NCBI RefSeq assembly: GCF_037975245.1
Contig: NC_092567.1
Location: 5,526,214 to 5,590,213 of the forward strand
Length of the DNA: 64,000 bases
Reading direction: 5' to 3'
From: Apostichopus japonicus
Lineage: Eukaryota > Echinodermata > Holothuroidea > Aspidochirotida > Stichopodidae
Shown in pieces: positions 37,223 to 49,100 of this stretch. Within the stretch, counting starts at the first letter, position 1. The number at the start of each line of letters is the position of its first letter. A program made the position numbers and the translations under genes. A model generated the notes under the pieces. It was not told the origin of the DNA, made no database searches, and worked only from the letters and a program-made list of their open reading frames with translations.

Positions 37223-38404
37223 CTGTACAAGAATAAATAAAAGAGCATAAACACTCGAGTTAGACAAACATAAGATAAACATTGATTTAAATCTGCCAAA
37301 AAGAAAAAAAGAAATTTTCATACATTAAAAATGATAAAGGTAGGCATTAGAATTAACCTTGAAAAAAATGAGAAAAGAGTAAAAGGGTTTGAAAAATTCT
37401 CATGCATGTTTTCCAAAACCTGCTTGTAAAAAACAAATTCTCTGGTCCATAACTGGCTGATATCTAATTTCAAGGATTGAACTGTACCAAAAATATTGGT
37501 ACAACATTTAAGGCAGTGACATATCTACTAATTTATTTTGACACCCAGATTTACTATGTGAGTGAAAAACTGTATTGTGACTTAATGTAATGTAAAAACA
37601 TAGGAAAGAAATGAGAAAATTTTAATATGTCTTTTCAACCAATTTGCTTTTTGAAATGTGCAGTGCTCTACCTTTACAGTACTTGTTTATAGGGGCAACC
37701 TGCCTGCCCTCATTTTTTTTCCCCCATCCCTCAGAATTTTTTTTATGTATACACTTAAAAAAAACAACCTTAACAAAAAAAAAGGAAAAAAAGAAGTTTT
37801 CCTGTTTGGTACATGAATGGCCCTTAGGCTATCATAATAAAAGTGTACGTTTGGAGTAACTCTACCCTTCTCAAAAAATTCCTACCTTCTCAAAGACATT
37901 TTCTTGAAAAAAAAAAAAATTACAGTGTGCAAAAAAGCATACTAAATTTTGAAGTTGGTTAAAAAAAAAATTGCCTACATACCCAAATTTTTCAACCGAC
38001 TGGGCTACTCCAAGCTAACAATATTTTAAGGATGACCTTATTATTTATGGTTTCTTTCTGAGATTTAAAACGAGCCCAGAGATTAACTAGCGAACCTAAT
38101 GGGTAGATCCACGGTAGACTTTCCCACTTACAGCCCATGAAAAAATAATCTTAAATTGTGAATTCATAACCACTATTAAATGCGGTGACATTTTGTTTTA
38201 GCTCTTTAGAAAATTCTGGAAATTATCACTCTTAGATGATTTTCTGGATCCACTCTTGGAGGGCCCCTTTTTGAAATGGAGTTGAGGGCTGTTGTGTATA
38301 TTTTAATTTTTCAGTGACATTTATTTCAAACTTCAGAATCTTATTAGGGATGCAAAGAATAAACCCATAGTGTAAATCTGAGAACAAGTAAAAGCCAAAC
38401 TTAC

Positions 38405-38500
38405 AGGTATGAATTGCTGAGTGATCCGTGTTACAGCAGTTGTGGGTGTGACAGCAGGGGAAAGAACCTCAGCAGGTGGATCCAATAGACTGGAAAATCC
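38405..38500 (-). CDS. transposase exon 3 (linker)
   Basis: Thirty-two codons (GFSSLLDPPAEVLSP to QQFIP), acceptor CTTATCAACAG, donor GTAAGT, phase 0 both ends. Proline/threonine-rich spacer. Confidence 0.65.
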
Positions 38501-38982
38501 CTGTTGATAAGAGAATTAAAACAACATTTAGTTTCAATACAAAATCACTACTTAATGAAACCTCAATTCCAGGAACAAGTATGAAATTTACATTAACTGC
38601 AGTCAAAGTAATACATTTTTAATATATACAGCTCTTGAATGTTCATGTGTGTCAGCTTGAAGTGCTGTGTAGAAATGTTTCAAGAGGGTGATAAAATCTG
38701 AAAAGTTTTTGAATTTTGAAATATGATAACAATATTTTTGTTTGAATTGAAGCACTTTTAAACATCGAATGATTACAGCATAATCAATTTTTATATTTGA
38801 TTAATCAGCTAATACTTAATTTTTTGGAAGAATTAGCTCTGGTGACCATTTGTTTTCAATTTTGTATACATGTGCCCCCCCCCCAAAAAAAAAAAAATCA
38901 AAGTCTGATTATGGTACTGCAGTAACTTTGACATAAAACAATAAAAGAAATTATAAACAGAAAAAATTAACAATTTTAATAC

Positions 38983-39060
38983 CTTAGGTGAACAGTGTAA
39001 TGGCTGACACAGTTTCTTTGAAGGTGGCTGATCCTTTGCTGTCAAAAGTTGATTGATTTC
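38983..39060 (-). CDS. transposase exon 2 (linker)
   Basis: Twenty-six codons (EINQLLTAKDQPPSKKLCQP and on to CSPK) between acceptor TTTTTTTGTAG and donor GTATTA, phase 0 at both ends. No domain; recognised by splice borders and phase agreement. Confidence 0.62.
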
Positions 39061-39439
39061 CTACAAAAAAAGTATGAAAACATAAACATTAGAAAAATTT
39101 CCTGGAAAAAAAAACATGAAACATATGGTAAAGTAGGAGCAGTTTATGGGATAAAAATTCCCATCAAGCCATACTAAGATCCAACTGAGATCGTCATGAA
39201 TGAGGGGAGGGGAAAAAACAGTAACAATTTTCCAGTATTTCTAAAAGAAGTGGTTAATGTGGTCTAAAAAGGGCTATTAATTTTGTTCTATTATCTTATT
39301 ATCTTTTTTTTTAGGGGGGAGTGGGAGCAGTATGAGGAGAAGGAAGACGACATAAAAAATGGTCCACAAACTTCTATAAGAGAAAAAAATTCAATACTTG
39401 GCTTGAAGGCAGTTAATCGAGGAGCGACTGAGGGAATGC

Positions 39440-39625
39440 AACAAAGGTGGCTGTGTATATAAGAATTTTGTGCATATTACATCCACGGCAGCTGCACAGT
39501 GGATATAAAAATTTGGTGCACATTATATCCACGGCACCGATATTTTGTTGTTGCCAAAAGCACTGGTCGATCACCTCCGTGGATATATCATTATATCCAC
39601 GGCTGTTGTAACTAGTGTACCACCT
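39440..39625. repeat. inverted TATATCCACGG motifs in transposase intron 1
   Basis: CCGTGGATATATCATTATATCCACGG is palindromic (about 39,577-39,602), and two more TATATCCACGG copies occur upstream. This looks like a small palindromic MITE relic nested in the intron. C/G tracts follow at 39,630 and 39,767-39,781. Confidence 0.55.
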
Positions 39626-40225
39626 CCAGGGAGGGGGGGGGGCAGAGGGGGAACGTCACCCCCGTAAAGCTTGTGTTTTGTTTGTATTCTAAGCCAAATT
39701 TTGTGAAATCATAATGTGCCGTGAACCCAGGGCCATCGTATATAAGCGATGGACTGGGGGATGTGCCCCCCCCCCCCCCCCGTGATCAGTTTGATGTAGT
39801 GACCCTTTTTTTTTTCTTTAGAAATATGGCTTCCAAAAATATGGAAAGTGCACCTCCCTTTCTGGATACCCTTGAACCACCTACATGGACATTGCTCAGT
39901 TTTAACCTTGGGAACAAACACAGTCAACTATTCCAACACCTCCCTAACAGAGCTACCCATATTTATGGAGGATATTTCTAGTAAACATCTTACATTATCC
40001 TCAGATACAGTAGCATGATCCCACCCGTGCTCAATTATAATACACCCTTCACAGGAAATGATCCCAAAAAGTAAACTCTTTTCACCTGTGGTTCATTACA
40101 CAATTAAAAACTTAGACAAACTTGTATTAACAATGCTAACAGTTGTACATCAGACAACATAAGATAAGCCCTTGTTAAGTTTGCAATGATTTTGTTTGTT
40201 TTGTTTTCACACCTTTCAATTGAAA

Positions 40226-40345
40226 GAATCAATGTAGGCCTATTGTACTACTAGTGCCATGTGAAGCTGTGCACTGTACTATACTACTAACAGAATCAAA
40301 GTAGGCCTATTGTACTAGTGCCATGAGAAGCTATGCACTGTACTA
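40226..40345. repeat. short tandem duplication in transposase intron 1
   Basis: AGAATCAATGTAGGCCTATT through GCACTGTACTA occurs at 40,226-40,290 and again at 40,292-40,345 with small differences. Confidence 0.7.
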
Positions 40346-40553
40346 ACTTACTGTTATCTTAGCGTTAATATTAGAATTATATCGGGGTATTTTTTTAATG
40401 AATACGTGACGATATGCAAAACAAATGATTTTTCTACATTAATTCATAAATAAATATCCAACTTTTAACTCCACATCATTCACAAATCGGCGGCCTAATG
40501 TTATACTCCGATGTACTGCGCGATATAAACAAACGACTTTCGTTAGGCCTCAC

Positions 40554-40916
40554 CTGTTTCGCTGATCTTTTCAGAAGGCGCAGTGCTCGACAGTGGTCTT
40601 CTTTCGGGAGACGATGGACGAAAATGGTTGGAAAGGAGCCGGGTTTTAAGTTCTTTCTCGGTTTAGTTCCCATTAGTCTTGCTTTAACGTCCTCTTCGAA
40701 GCATTTCTCTTCGAAGTGGTCCTCGCAAACAACTTTGTATTTGTGGAACGTAAAGTTGTCCACGGTATGGCCAGTCCCGATCTGATGTAGCCATTTCTGG
40801 GAAAGTTCTCTCTTCTCTGGGTCCGTTTTTCCGTCAGGAATAACAAAAAATCGCTTCCCCTTAGATTTTCCAGCGCCATGACGATTTGAACAACCATAAG
40901 CTTGGCATTCCGGCAT
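40554..40916 (-). CDS. transposase exon 1: THAP zinc finger
   Basis: Starts at ATG 40,914-40,916. C4 and C9 (MPECQAYGC), W42 (KWLHQIG), C64-x2-H67 (VCEDHF) and a later FPT are the C2CH zinc ligands and conserved residues of THAP domains; the spacing between ligand pairs is slightly long. The donor CAG|GTGAGG follows KRSAKQ in phase 0. The unspliced frame runs to 40,476. Confidence 0.87.
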
Positions 40917-41215
40917 AATTTAAACTTTTTTTCGAACTTGAGAAACTTTTTCCAAACTTTCTTTGACCATTGTCAACACACAATCTGCATATGAATGTAC
41001 TGTGTGAGTGATTGGTTTCTGAGAAACGAAGTGAATCTACTACGTCACTAAATTGAGGGCGGGTGTACAAAATGGCGCGCCCCATATATTTGATTATAGT
41101 AGCGAAAAAATGTTTTCAAAAATCGAAAAAAAATATGATATTACAGTTTATAAATAAACTAAGGCGTGTATTGTGTTTATAATATATCTTTCCATCATAA
41201 GGATTAAGGAAATGT

Positions 41216-41233
41216 TGTGGGTTTGTGTCTCCT
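41216..41233 (-). repeat. right terminal inverted repeat of Kolobok element
   Basis: The complement reads AGGAGACACAAACCCACA, followed outward by TTAA at 41,234-41,237 and immediately by minisatellite text (GTATAACTGTAGACACTAC). Confidence 0.9.
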
Positions 41234-41237
41234 TTAA

Positions 41238-42215
41238 GTATAACTGTAGACACTACAGTCTTAGCCATTGAGTATTGCACTGCTCAGGACTTACACACAC
41301 AGAAGTATGACTTTACTGTATAACTGTTGACACTACTTAGTCACTGGCTACTGCACTACCCCCTAACAAACCCACAGGTATTTCTGTATAACTTTACATA
41401 CTGTACTACAGTAGTCATTGAGAACTGCACTGCTCTTTGCACACCCAGAGGTGTTACTTTACCTATAACTGTAGACACTACAGTAGTCATTCAGTACTGC
41501 ACTGCCCCCTTACACACCCAGAGGTATTTACTTACTTGTACACACTGCAGTAGTCATTGAGTACTGCACTGCCCCATAACACACCCAGAGGTACAGTATT
41601 TACTGTATAACTGTACTTACTCGAGATCCAGTACTGCACTGTTCCATTGCGCACCCAGAGGAATTACTGTACCTTACTGTATAACTGTAGACACTACAGT
41701 ACTTAGTCATTGAATACTGCACTACCCCCTAACACACCCACAGGTATTTCTTTCAGGAACTTTACATACTGTACTACAGTAGTCATTGAGAACTGCACTG
41801 CCCCTTGCACACCCAGAGGTATTACTTAACTGTATAATGTACCTACTGTACTACAGTAGTCATTCAGTACTGCTCTGCTCTTTGCACACCCAGAGGTATT
41901 ACTTTACTGTATATATAAATGTTGATACTACAGTAGTCATCAAGTACTGTACTGCTCCCCTACACACCCAGAGGTAATACTTTACTGTATAACTGTAGAC
42001 ACTACAGTAGTCATTGTGTACTGAACTGCTCCAGTTGCACACCCAGAGGTATTACATAACTTTATAATTTTCCTACTACTCTTTGAGTGCTGCACTACTC
42101 CTTGCACACCAAGATGTTTTACTTTACTGTATAACTGTAGACATTACAGTAGTCAGTGAGTACTGTAAGTGCACTGCTCCCTTACACACCCAGAGGTATT
42201 ACTTTATATGAATGG
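41238..42215 (+). repeat. ~70-bp minisatellite, right part
   Basis: About a dozen imperfect units: TATAACTGTAGACACTACAG, TAGTCATTGAGTACTGCACT, GCCCCCTTACACACCCAGAG, GTATTACTTTACTG. Frames inside are repeat by-products. The first unit continues from the left remnant across the transposon. Confidence 0.88.
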
Positions 42216-42392
42216 ACTGTAATGTAACATTTGTGGACAATGTTTATATGATCTGTCTAATATATGTTTTCTTTAATGTACGGACTTCTTTGTATGTTAA
42301 GTTCGTATTGACTAATGTACAGTACAACGTATTTAAGTTATTTACCAGTCATTGCGGGAAAAAAACCACAATTTCTCCTTTTTCTTGAATAG

Positions 42393-42680
42393 CCTATATC
42401 CAAGCCCACCATACATAATTGTAGAAGGATGTGACCATACACAGTATTGTGTACTTGACGTCGCAAGAGCAGGAAACGTGGCGTGTTCAGTTGGTGGAAT
42501 ACGGCCAGAAGTCGAACTCCAATGGAGAACTTAGGAAAACTATCCTGCTCTATCTCTAACAGAGCTGGAAAGGACATCAACAGAAAAGTGAGGAATCTTT
42601 GACATTTCTCTTACAACAAACTTCAAAATGTTATCAGCGCCTGAAAGAGGGATCACATTAGAGTGTTTTATATTGTAGGA
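42393..42680 (+). pseudogene. decayed Ig-like domain exon (upstream of the NACHT gene)
   Basis: After the acceptor TTTTTCTTGAATAG the frame reads YPSPPYIIVEGC, QYCVLDVARAGNVACSVGG, IRPEVELQWRT, then TAG (42,532). The same frame continues with a TGA (42,589) into GIFDISLTTNF and ERGITLECFIL, then TAG (42,676). The order Cys (VACS), Trp (LQW), Cys (LECF) with hydrophobic alternation fits an Ig fold. Three in-frame stops make it a pseudo-exon. It lies 3.3 kb before the transmembrane exon on the same strand and may be the former ectodomain of that receptor. Confidence 0.5.
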
Positions 42681-42963
42681 CAGAATTCAGATGTGTTCAA
42701 TTCCTCTATAAAAGTAGCAAGAATAGACCTTAAAAGACATATGGTAGATGTTTGTTTGCTATGGATGCTTTGTTATGGGGTTTAAACTAAACTATGTGCG
42801 ATATGTTTATATTTAAAAAGGATGTTCGGATTCAGAGAAATCAAATAGCCAGGGTTCATTGACCTGAAATTACATTAGAATTGATCTAAATATTCTCTTT
42901 TATCTAGTTCTAAGAGGTGAATGATTTTGCAATTGTGAGATCCAGTAGCCTGCTCGTGTAGTT
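42681..42963. other. spacer before LINE
   Basis: No feature recognised; ends at the AGAATAC target duplication. Confidence 0.35.
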
Positions 42964-42970
42964 AGAATAC

Positions 42971-45629
42971 CAGAACACCAGAACACCAGAACACCAGAGT
43001 ACTACGTATATTATGGGGGATTATAACATTAACTTGTCCAATTTTAGTAAGTCTAGAGATTTTTTAAACATTATGCACTCGTATGGTTTTAACCCTACGA
43101 TAACAAAACCTACTCGTTTTAGTAGTAATACAGCTACTATTATTGATAACATTATAACGAATGCTAATACCTCTCTTACTACAGGCATACTCATTACTGA
43201 TTTAAGTGATCATATGCCTATATTCCTAAAGGTTCTTGACAGGACAAACAAGACAAAAGAACCCTTTCATATACAAAATTTTAACAGACACAACATGTCA
43301 GAATTTATCGACGACATTGAGAAGGAAACATGGGAGGAGGTGTTAACTAAAGTTGATGCTAATTCAGCTTACAACTCATTTTTTAACACTTTTTATTTAA
43401 CTTATAATAAGTGTTTTCCTCATCTATTAATTACTAAAGGAAATAGGCGCAAGAGAAAACATCCATGGATTACTAAGGGTATACTAAAATCTATTAAAAG
43501 AAAAAACCATCTCTACAGACTTTACTCAAAAGCTCCTACAAATAGCAATAGAGAAATTTATGTTGCTTACCGAAACAAGTTAAACCACATAATAAGATTT
43601 TCTAAAAGGTTATATTTTTATAACAAATTCAAAGATAGTAACAATAATGTAAATGATACCTGGGGCGTAATCAATGAGGTTCTTAAGAAAGACCGTAAGA
43701 AATCATCGTACCCATCTGTTTTCAAAGACGGCGATCACGAAACCAGCGACGATCAAGACATTGCAAACGGTTTTAACGATTTCTTCATTAACCTTGGACC
43801 CTCACTTGCCAGCAAAATCAGTCATACTGCAAAATCAAACAACCATATGTATAGCAATAATAGTACGCGAAACTCTATTTTCACCTACCCTGTCAGGGAG
43901 GAGGAACTCTTACGTGTTGCGAATCATTGCTTAAAGCCAAAGAAGGCAGCTGGGTATGATGATTTCAAGCCAGATATTGTTAAGCAGGTATTACCTTTCA
44001 TTGTCACCCCTCTTACTCATATCTGTAACATATCGTTCACCACTGGGGTATTCCCAGACAAGCTGAAGATTGCTAAGGTCTTACCCATTTTTAAGAAAGG
44101 AGAATCCAATATCTACGAGAACTACCGACCAATCTCTATTCTATCATGCTTTTCCAAAATTCTCGAACGTCTCATGTCCAACAGAATAATAAATTTTCTA
44201 GATGCTAATGACATACTTTGCAAGGAACAATATGGATTCCGCCCTGGTCACTCAACTGAGCTTGCCCTGGCAGATGCCATTGATAAATTATACGATAGCC
44301 TTGATAAGAAGAAAACATGTATTGGAATATTCTTAGATCTATCAAAAGCATTTGATACCATTGACCATCGTATTCTGCTAAACAAGTTATCATTCTACGG
44401 TATTAGAGGACCAACCCTTAACTGGATGGACAGCTACTTATCAAAACGTTTACAGTATACTTCGTATAAGAAGACCATGTCTGACTATGCTGAAATCCGC
44501 TGTGGTGTTCCTCAAGGTTCAATATTAGGACCACTTCTTTTCATTATATATATCAATGACATCTGTCATATCTCTAATATTGCAAAAACTATTTTATTTG
44601 CAGATGACACTAGTATATTTTTCGAATCCAATAACTTGAATACTTTACATGACATAGTATCCATGGAGTTGAATCAATTTAACGACTGGTTTGCAACTAA
44701 TAAGCTTTCACTTAATCTTGATAAAACCAGCTACATTGTGTTCAATAAAAGCAAATCTTTTTCTTGGAAAAAAGACATTTTAATGGATGGTAAGCCTATC
44801 AAGCATGTACATAGCATAAAGTTTCTCGGAGTTTATATTGATAGTAAACTTACTTGGTGTGAACATATATCAAATATTGCAAACACTGTGGCGAAAAATG
44901 TTGGTATCATTTCTAAGTTGAAACACTATTTTCCTCAGAATATTCTTAGAATGCTTTACCAAACATTAGTGTTCCCCCATTTTTCATATTGCTCCATAAT
45001 CTGGTCTGGCACCCATAATGTTTATCTTCACCCTCTTGAAATCCTACAAAGAAAGTCATTCGTCACATAACTCATTCTGAATATCGTGAATACACCAGCT
45101 CACTTTTCAAATTGCTCAACTTATTAAAATTTAACGATATTGTTAGGCTGAATGTAGCCACATTCTTTTACAAGGCTTGGAATGGCTTACTTCCTGCAGC
45201 CTTTCATGACTTATTTACTATTAACAGCGCCATACATAGTCACCGCACTAGAAGTGCCGGTCAAGCACACCACAACTTATGTAATACAACATTTGGTACG
45301 TTAAGTTTAAAGAATCGTGCTATGAGGACATGGAATGATCTAACTGCTACTATAAAATCTAAACCATCTAAAGAAACATTTAGAAAAGCACTAAAAAAAG
45401 AAGTAATTTCTCAGTATTGATACATCGTTTTTATTGTATGTTATTAATTATTCTTTATTAAGACACTAGTTATATTTTCATTTATGTATATATGCTTTTT
45501 GTTTGTTTTTTGTTTTCCCTTTCTTTCTTTCTTTCTTTCCTGGGAGTCCTTTACCTTGTTAAGCCTGAATTGGCTTTTTAGAGGACTTCCCTCCAGTGGA
45601 AAATCAAATAAATCAAATCAAATCAAATC
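42971..45629 (+). mobile_element. 5'-truncated CR1-type LINE (2659 bp) with TSD AGAATAC
   Basis: A 7-bp direct repeat AGAATAC occurs at 42,964-42,970 and 45,630-45,636. The 5' junction has three CAGAACAC copies. The element enters inside the endonuclease domain and ends with AATCA repeats (45,598-45,629), a microsatellite-type tail typical of the CR1/L2 group. It lies in the interval between the Ig-like remnant and the transmembrane exon. Confidence 0.87.
43013..45420 (+). pseudogene. LINE ORF2: end of endonuclease plus reverse transcriptase, one frameshift
   Basis: Begins in the endonuclease at MGDYNINL and DLSDHMPIF. Then follow FNDFFINLGPSLASKI, KKAAGYDDFKPDIVKQ, ENYRPISILSCFSKILERL, EQYGFRPGHSTE, IGIFLDLSKAFDTIDHR, CGVPQGSILGPLLFIIYIND, the catalytic LFADDTSIFF, LSLNLDKTSYIVF and KFLGVYIDSKLTW. 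The frame closes at 45,070 after LQRKSFVT. One base lost near 45,055 moves the rest into the 45,112-45,420 frame (VIRHITHSEY, FYKAWNGLLP, RTWNDL, FRKALKKEV). Apart from this shift the reverse transcriptase is intact, so insertion is fairly recent. Confidence 0.88.
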
Positions 45630-46015
45630 AGAATACAGCCCGTATGTTCAGTGAATTTTATGTCTGATAGAAGTTATGCTTCTAAATGAATGGCAAGTTT
45701 GCATCTCGAACGACTTCTTCTTCGATCGGTTCCTCAATCTGACTTTAAGCTCCATCAGAACAACTGTATTGTTATCTGCTTTTTTATATCGCCAAAAGGC
45801 TAGTCTTTTCTCACACACTGATGAATACTGATATGTATAGTCTAAATCTATCTGAAATTGGTGCCTTATCTTCATTACCACTTGAAAAGTGCAGTTGATT
45901 TTATTGAATAATTCTTCTGTCTTTGTGATAATTTTATTCCTTTCAGATCCTCACTTAATATTTTCAAATGCTTAATTTCAAATTGCCATTTGACATGCGT
46001 TTTTCCTATTTACAG

Positions 46016-46111
46016 GCAACAAGGGGACTTCGGGTTCATCGAAAGTTGCTGTGGTTACAATTATAATTGTAGTACTTCTAATTCTGGTGGTTTTGGTCGA
46101 CTGTATGAAAG
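46016..46111 (+). CDS. receptor exon: single transmembrane segment
   Basis: Acceptor TTTTCCTATTTACAG, donor GTACCA, phase 1 to 1. Translation NKGTSGSSKVAVV, then a run of about 20 hydrophobic residues (TIIIVVLLILVVLV), then DCMK. The short Ser/Gly stalk before and Cys/Lys after are typical for a type I single-pass helix. Confidence 0.75.
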
Positions 46112-49100
46112 GTACCATGGTGCATCTACAGTAGCACAATAACTTCAATGAAATATAGCAAAGTTTGCTAGCTATTTTCTTGTATTCTATTTGTATTCAT
46201 TGCATCTACATTATCCTTATATTGACTAACAGTAAAGTATAGTAACTACAGTATTTTTGTTTTGTTTTTTTATTTTGATGATAATAGTAATCATTGCATT
46301 GATGATGGCATTTGTGTGTATGTGCAAGTTTGTGATGCCCAGCTTGTAAACATGATATCTCAAGAAGGGTAGTTCGGACCAATATCATATGTAATTTGTA
46401 GATTTACCACATTGAGTACAAGAAGCCTATTGTTTTTGGTGAAGGTCAAGGGTCATTTGGGGTCATGAGGAGTTAAATTGTAGAAACCTGGTAAACACAA
46501 TATTTCAAGAAAGGAAGGTCGGACCATATTTGGTGAGGTTAAATTCACATTGAGTACAAGAATCCTATTGTTTTTGGTGGGGCTCAAAAGCCATTTGAGG
46601 TCGCCAAGGATCAAGTTGTGAAAACCTTGTAAACACAATATCTCAAGATGGGAAGCATGGGCATACCTCATATTTGATTTGTTGAAGTACCAAATTAAGT
46701 CAAAGAAGCCTATTGTTTTTGGTGGAGGTCAAAGATCATTTGGGGTCACTAGGGGTCAAATTGTGAAAATCTTTGAAACACGATATGTCAAGAAGGAAAG
46801 CATGAACAGACCTCATATTTAATGTGTAGAAGTACCTTATTGACTAAAAGAAGCTCATTTTTTTCGGGGAAGTGGAAGGTCATTTGGGGTCATCAGAGGT
46901 CAAATTATGAAAACCTTGTAAACATGATATCTCAATATTAGAAGCTTTGGCAGATCTCATACTTGGTATCAAGGTGTATAGCATTGAGTCAAAGAAGCCC
47001 ATTGATATGGTGGAGTTCAAGGTTCACTTGGGGACAACAGGTCAAATCGTGAAAGCTTTGTAAACATGATCTTGCAAGAAGGGAACCTTGGACAAGTTAA
47101 GGAGCCTATTATTGTTTTTGGTGGAGCCATAAGGTCATATGAAGACAACAAATGCCAAACATTTACTCCACTCCCCTCTTACCTGTCTCTCTACACTAAT
47201 ACACCTTCCTAACATAATATCATGAGGGAAGCTTGGACAGATCGCATATTTGGTATGTAATTGTACCACATTGGGCGGAGGTCAGTGGTCATTTGAGTTC
47301 ACCAGGTGTCAAATAGTGAGACCCATGTTTTACACAATATTTCAACAAGGACAGATGTCATATTTAGTATCTTGATGTATCTATCACATTAAGTACAAGA
47401 TGCCTGTTGTTGAGGTGAATGGTAATTTCAGGACAGCCTCTGTCGTTGTGACTTTTTTTTTCACATCACACTGCTTTTCACTGTATTACTATAAAGTTCA
47501 AGTATGTTGTACACCCTCACTGTACATGATTTCAGATTCATGAAGAAAACTGCTGATGTTACATCATCGAAACCTTGATGCATCTTTGCATTCTGGTTCA
47601 TTAACCTTACATAAATTATTCCTGCAGTGTTAAACTTCCGAAGGAGTCGGAGGAAACTTGTGGAATACGAAAAGGTAAGACCGTTGTATCTGAAAATATA
47701 AATAATATCAAGGGAAGCAAAATATATAAAGCTGTTAAACATACTGTAACGCTAATTCAGTCTAAGATTCCGGGGGCACTTAAATATTACCTACTGAGGA
47801 CTGGTGGTGGTATGGAAACAAATGCGGCCTGGATGGCTGTATTTTAGTAACGACAAGCTTTTAATCTCGTTATAACATGCAAACAATATAACACACGTAT
47901 ATAAACTTAGGTAAAGAAACACGCGCTGAGATTTCGTAATCTATTACTATAATCAGTCACAGTACATACTGTACCATAGAAAATGGTTACAAACGTGTCA
48001 CTTGTCTGATGATCACCAAACACGTGGGAAACTCAGAGATTACACATGATTAAACAAAATATACTATATTAACTTGCACTGCCTCTATTTATTGAGCATT
48101 TTTGATGCCGGAAGTGAACAACTGAATTAAACTATACACATAATATGTTACAACAACAAGTTAACATTATACTCATTTGAAATAACATTCCTACCAATGG
48201 ATAGTTTCATGTTGTAATAGATATAAGTTAATACACGCAACTGTCAGGAAATCCTTTCTCTACCAGTTTTGTGTTGAGAATAACATGTACATTACGATCT
48301 TCCCTGCAGCAAATACCACCCCATTCCCCCTGTTCTTAGCCAAAAACAGGAAGATTAAATATCTACCTGAGTTGGTAATGCTAGCCATACTGAACTCTCC
48401 TCTGCACAAATTCATGATTAAAGAAACACAGTGTATTTTTTCAGTGGTCAAGCTAAACTTGTCTTCACACACAGGAAAGTAGTACTGGCCATTAGAGCAC
48501 TTGTGTTTGCAATCATACAGGTGACTGGTCAACTCAAGGATGAATCCTAATGACAGTATTTGGGGTAGTTTATGCTATCAAGTAACAAATTAATAATGCT
48601 TGAGTGAATTAGATGAGGACAGGTTTTCTATACTGTAGGCAAGCTTGACTGCCATGTAGACTCTGAGTACATTTATATAAGAATAAGGAATAACCTACAG
48701 TACGGTTACTTAGCAACATCAAACATATTGTGTTACTGTAACTTGTATCCTATTTAATAGAAAATGTTAATTACATAGTCAAATTATTTGCAAATAGTGA
48801 CTTCAAATTGATAATTTTATTGATAATATGTTTGAAAGTATCATTACCCCTCTTTTGTTTAGATGTTGCCCAAGACTAAGACTCACCGCACACCTGGTAA
48901 GTTTGATGTACAAGTTATTGCAAGCTGAGTGCAGTGAATGCTGCAAACAATACCTTCAATTGCTTTAAGATACTGTAAAATACCACGCATACAATTAAAA
49001 TGAATTTCAACATACATATCCTCTACAAGTGATAATGTATAATAATGTAACTGATTCCAGTGACTTTATCGCTGTCATATCAAATTCATGTTATGTTAGC

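Larger units (their letters stand above)
35376..40916 (-). pseudogene. THAP-DDE transposase of Kolobok type, four exons, frameshifted by 8-bp duplication
   Basis: Exons on the minus strand: 40,916-40,554 (THAP), 39,060-38,983, 38,500-38,405 and 37,222-35,376. All three introns are phase 0 with GT..AG ends. The expected protein is about 790 residues: N-terminal THAP DNA-binding domain, a short linker, then a zinc-ribbon-like CxxC...CxxGH and an RNase H-like DDE core. Exon 4 begins in one frame (DALSSVCASTQTY, MGCQA) and ends in another. At 37,075-37,090 the 8-mer GCTGATAA is present twice in tandem, and 8 bp equals the +2 shift needed. So this copy is probably inactive through a single slippage event, while the rest of the frame has no stop. 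It would cut and paste the element at TTAA sites. A poly(A) signal complement lies at 35,050. Confidence 0.85.
31015..41233. mobile_element. Kolobok/T2-type DNA transposon (10,219 bp) with THAP transposase and P2X7-like cargo gene
   Basis: The left end AGGAGACATAAACCCACA (31,015-31,032) and the complement of the right end, AGGAGACACAAACCCACA (41,216-41,233), match at 17 of 18 positions. Both are flanked by TTAA (31,011-31,014 and 41,234-41,237). TTAA duplication, an AGG-type terminus and a THAP-domain DDE transposase are the known signature of the Kolobok superfamily (T2 elements in frogs). The flanks are two halves of one minisatellite, so the limits are secure. The element holds two convergent spliced genes: a minus-strand transposase starting near the right end and a plus-strand ballast-domain gene starting near the left end. 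A 2.6-kb noncoding middle has small duplications and a tRNA-like relic. This copy's transposase is frameshifted. Confidence 0.9.
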
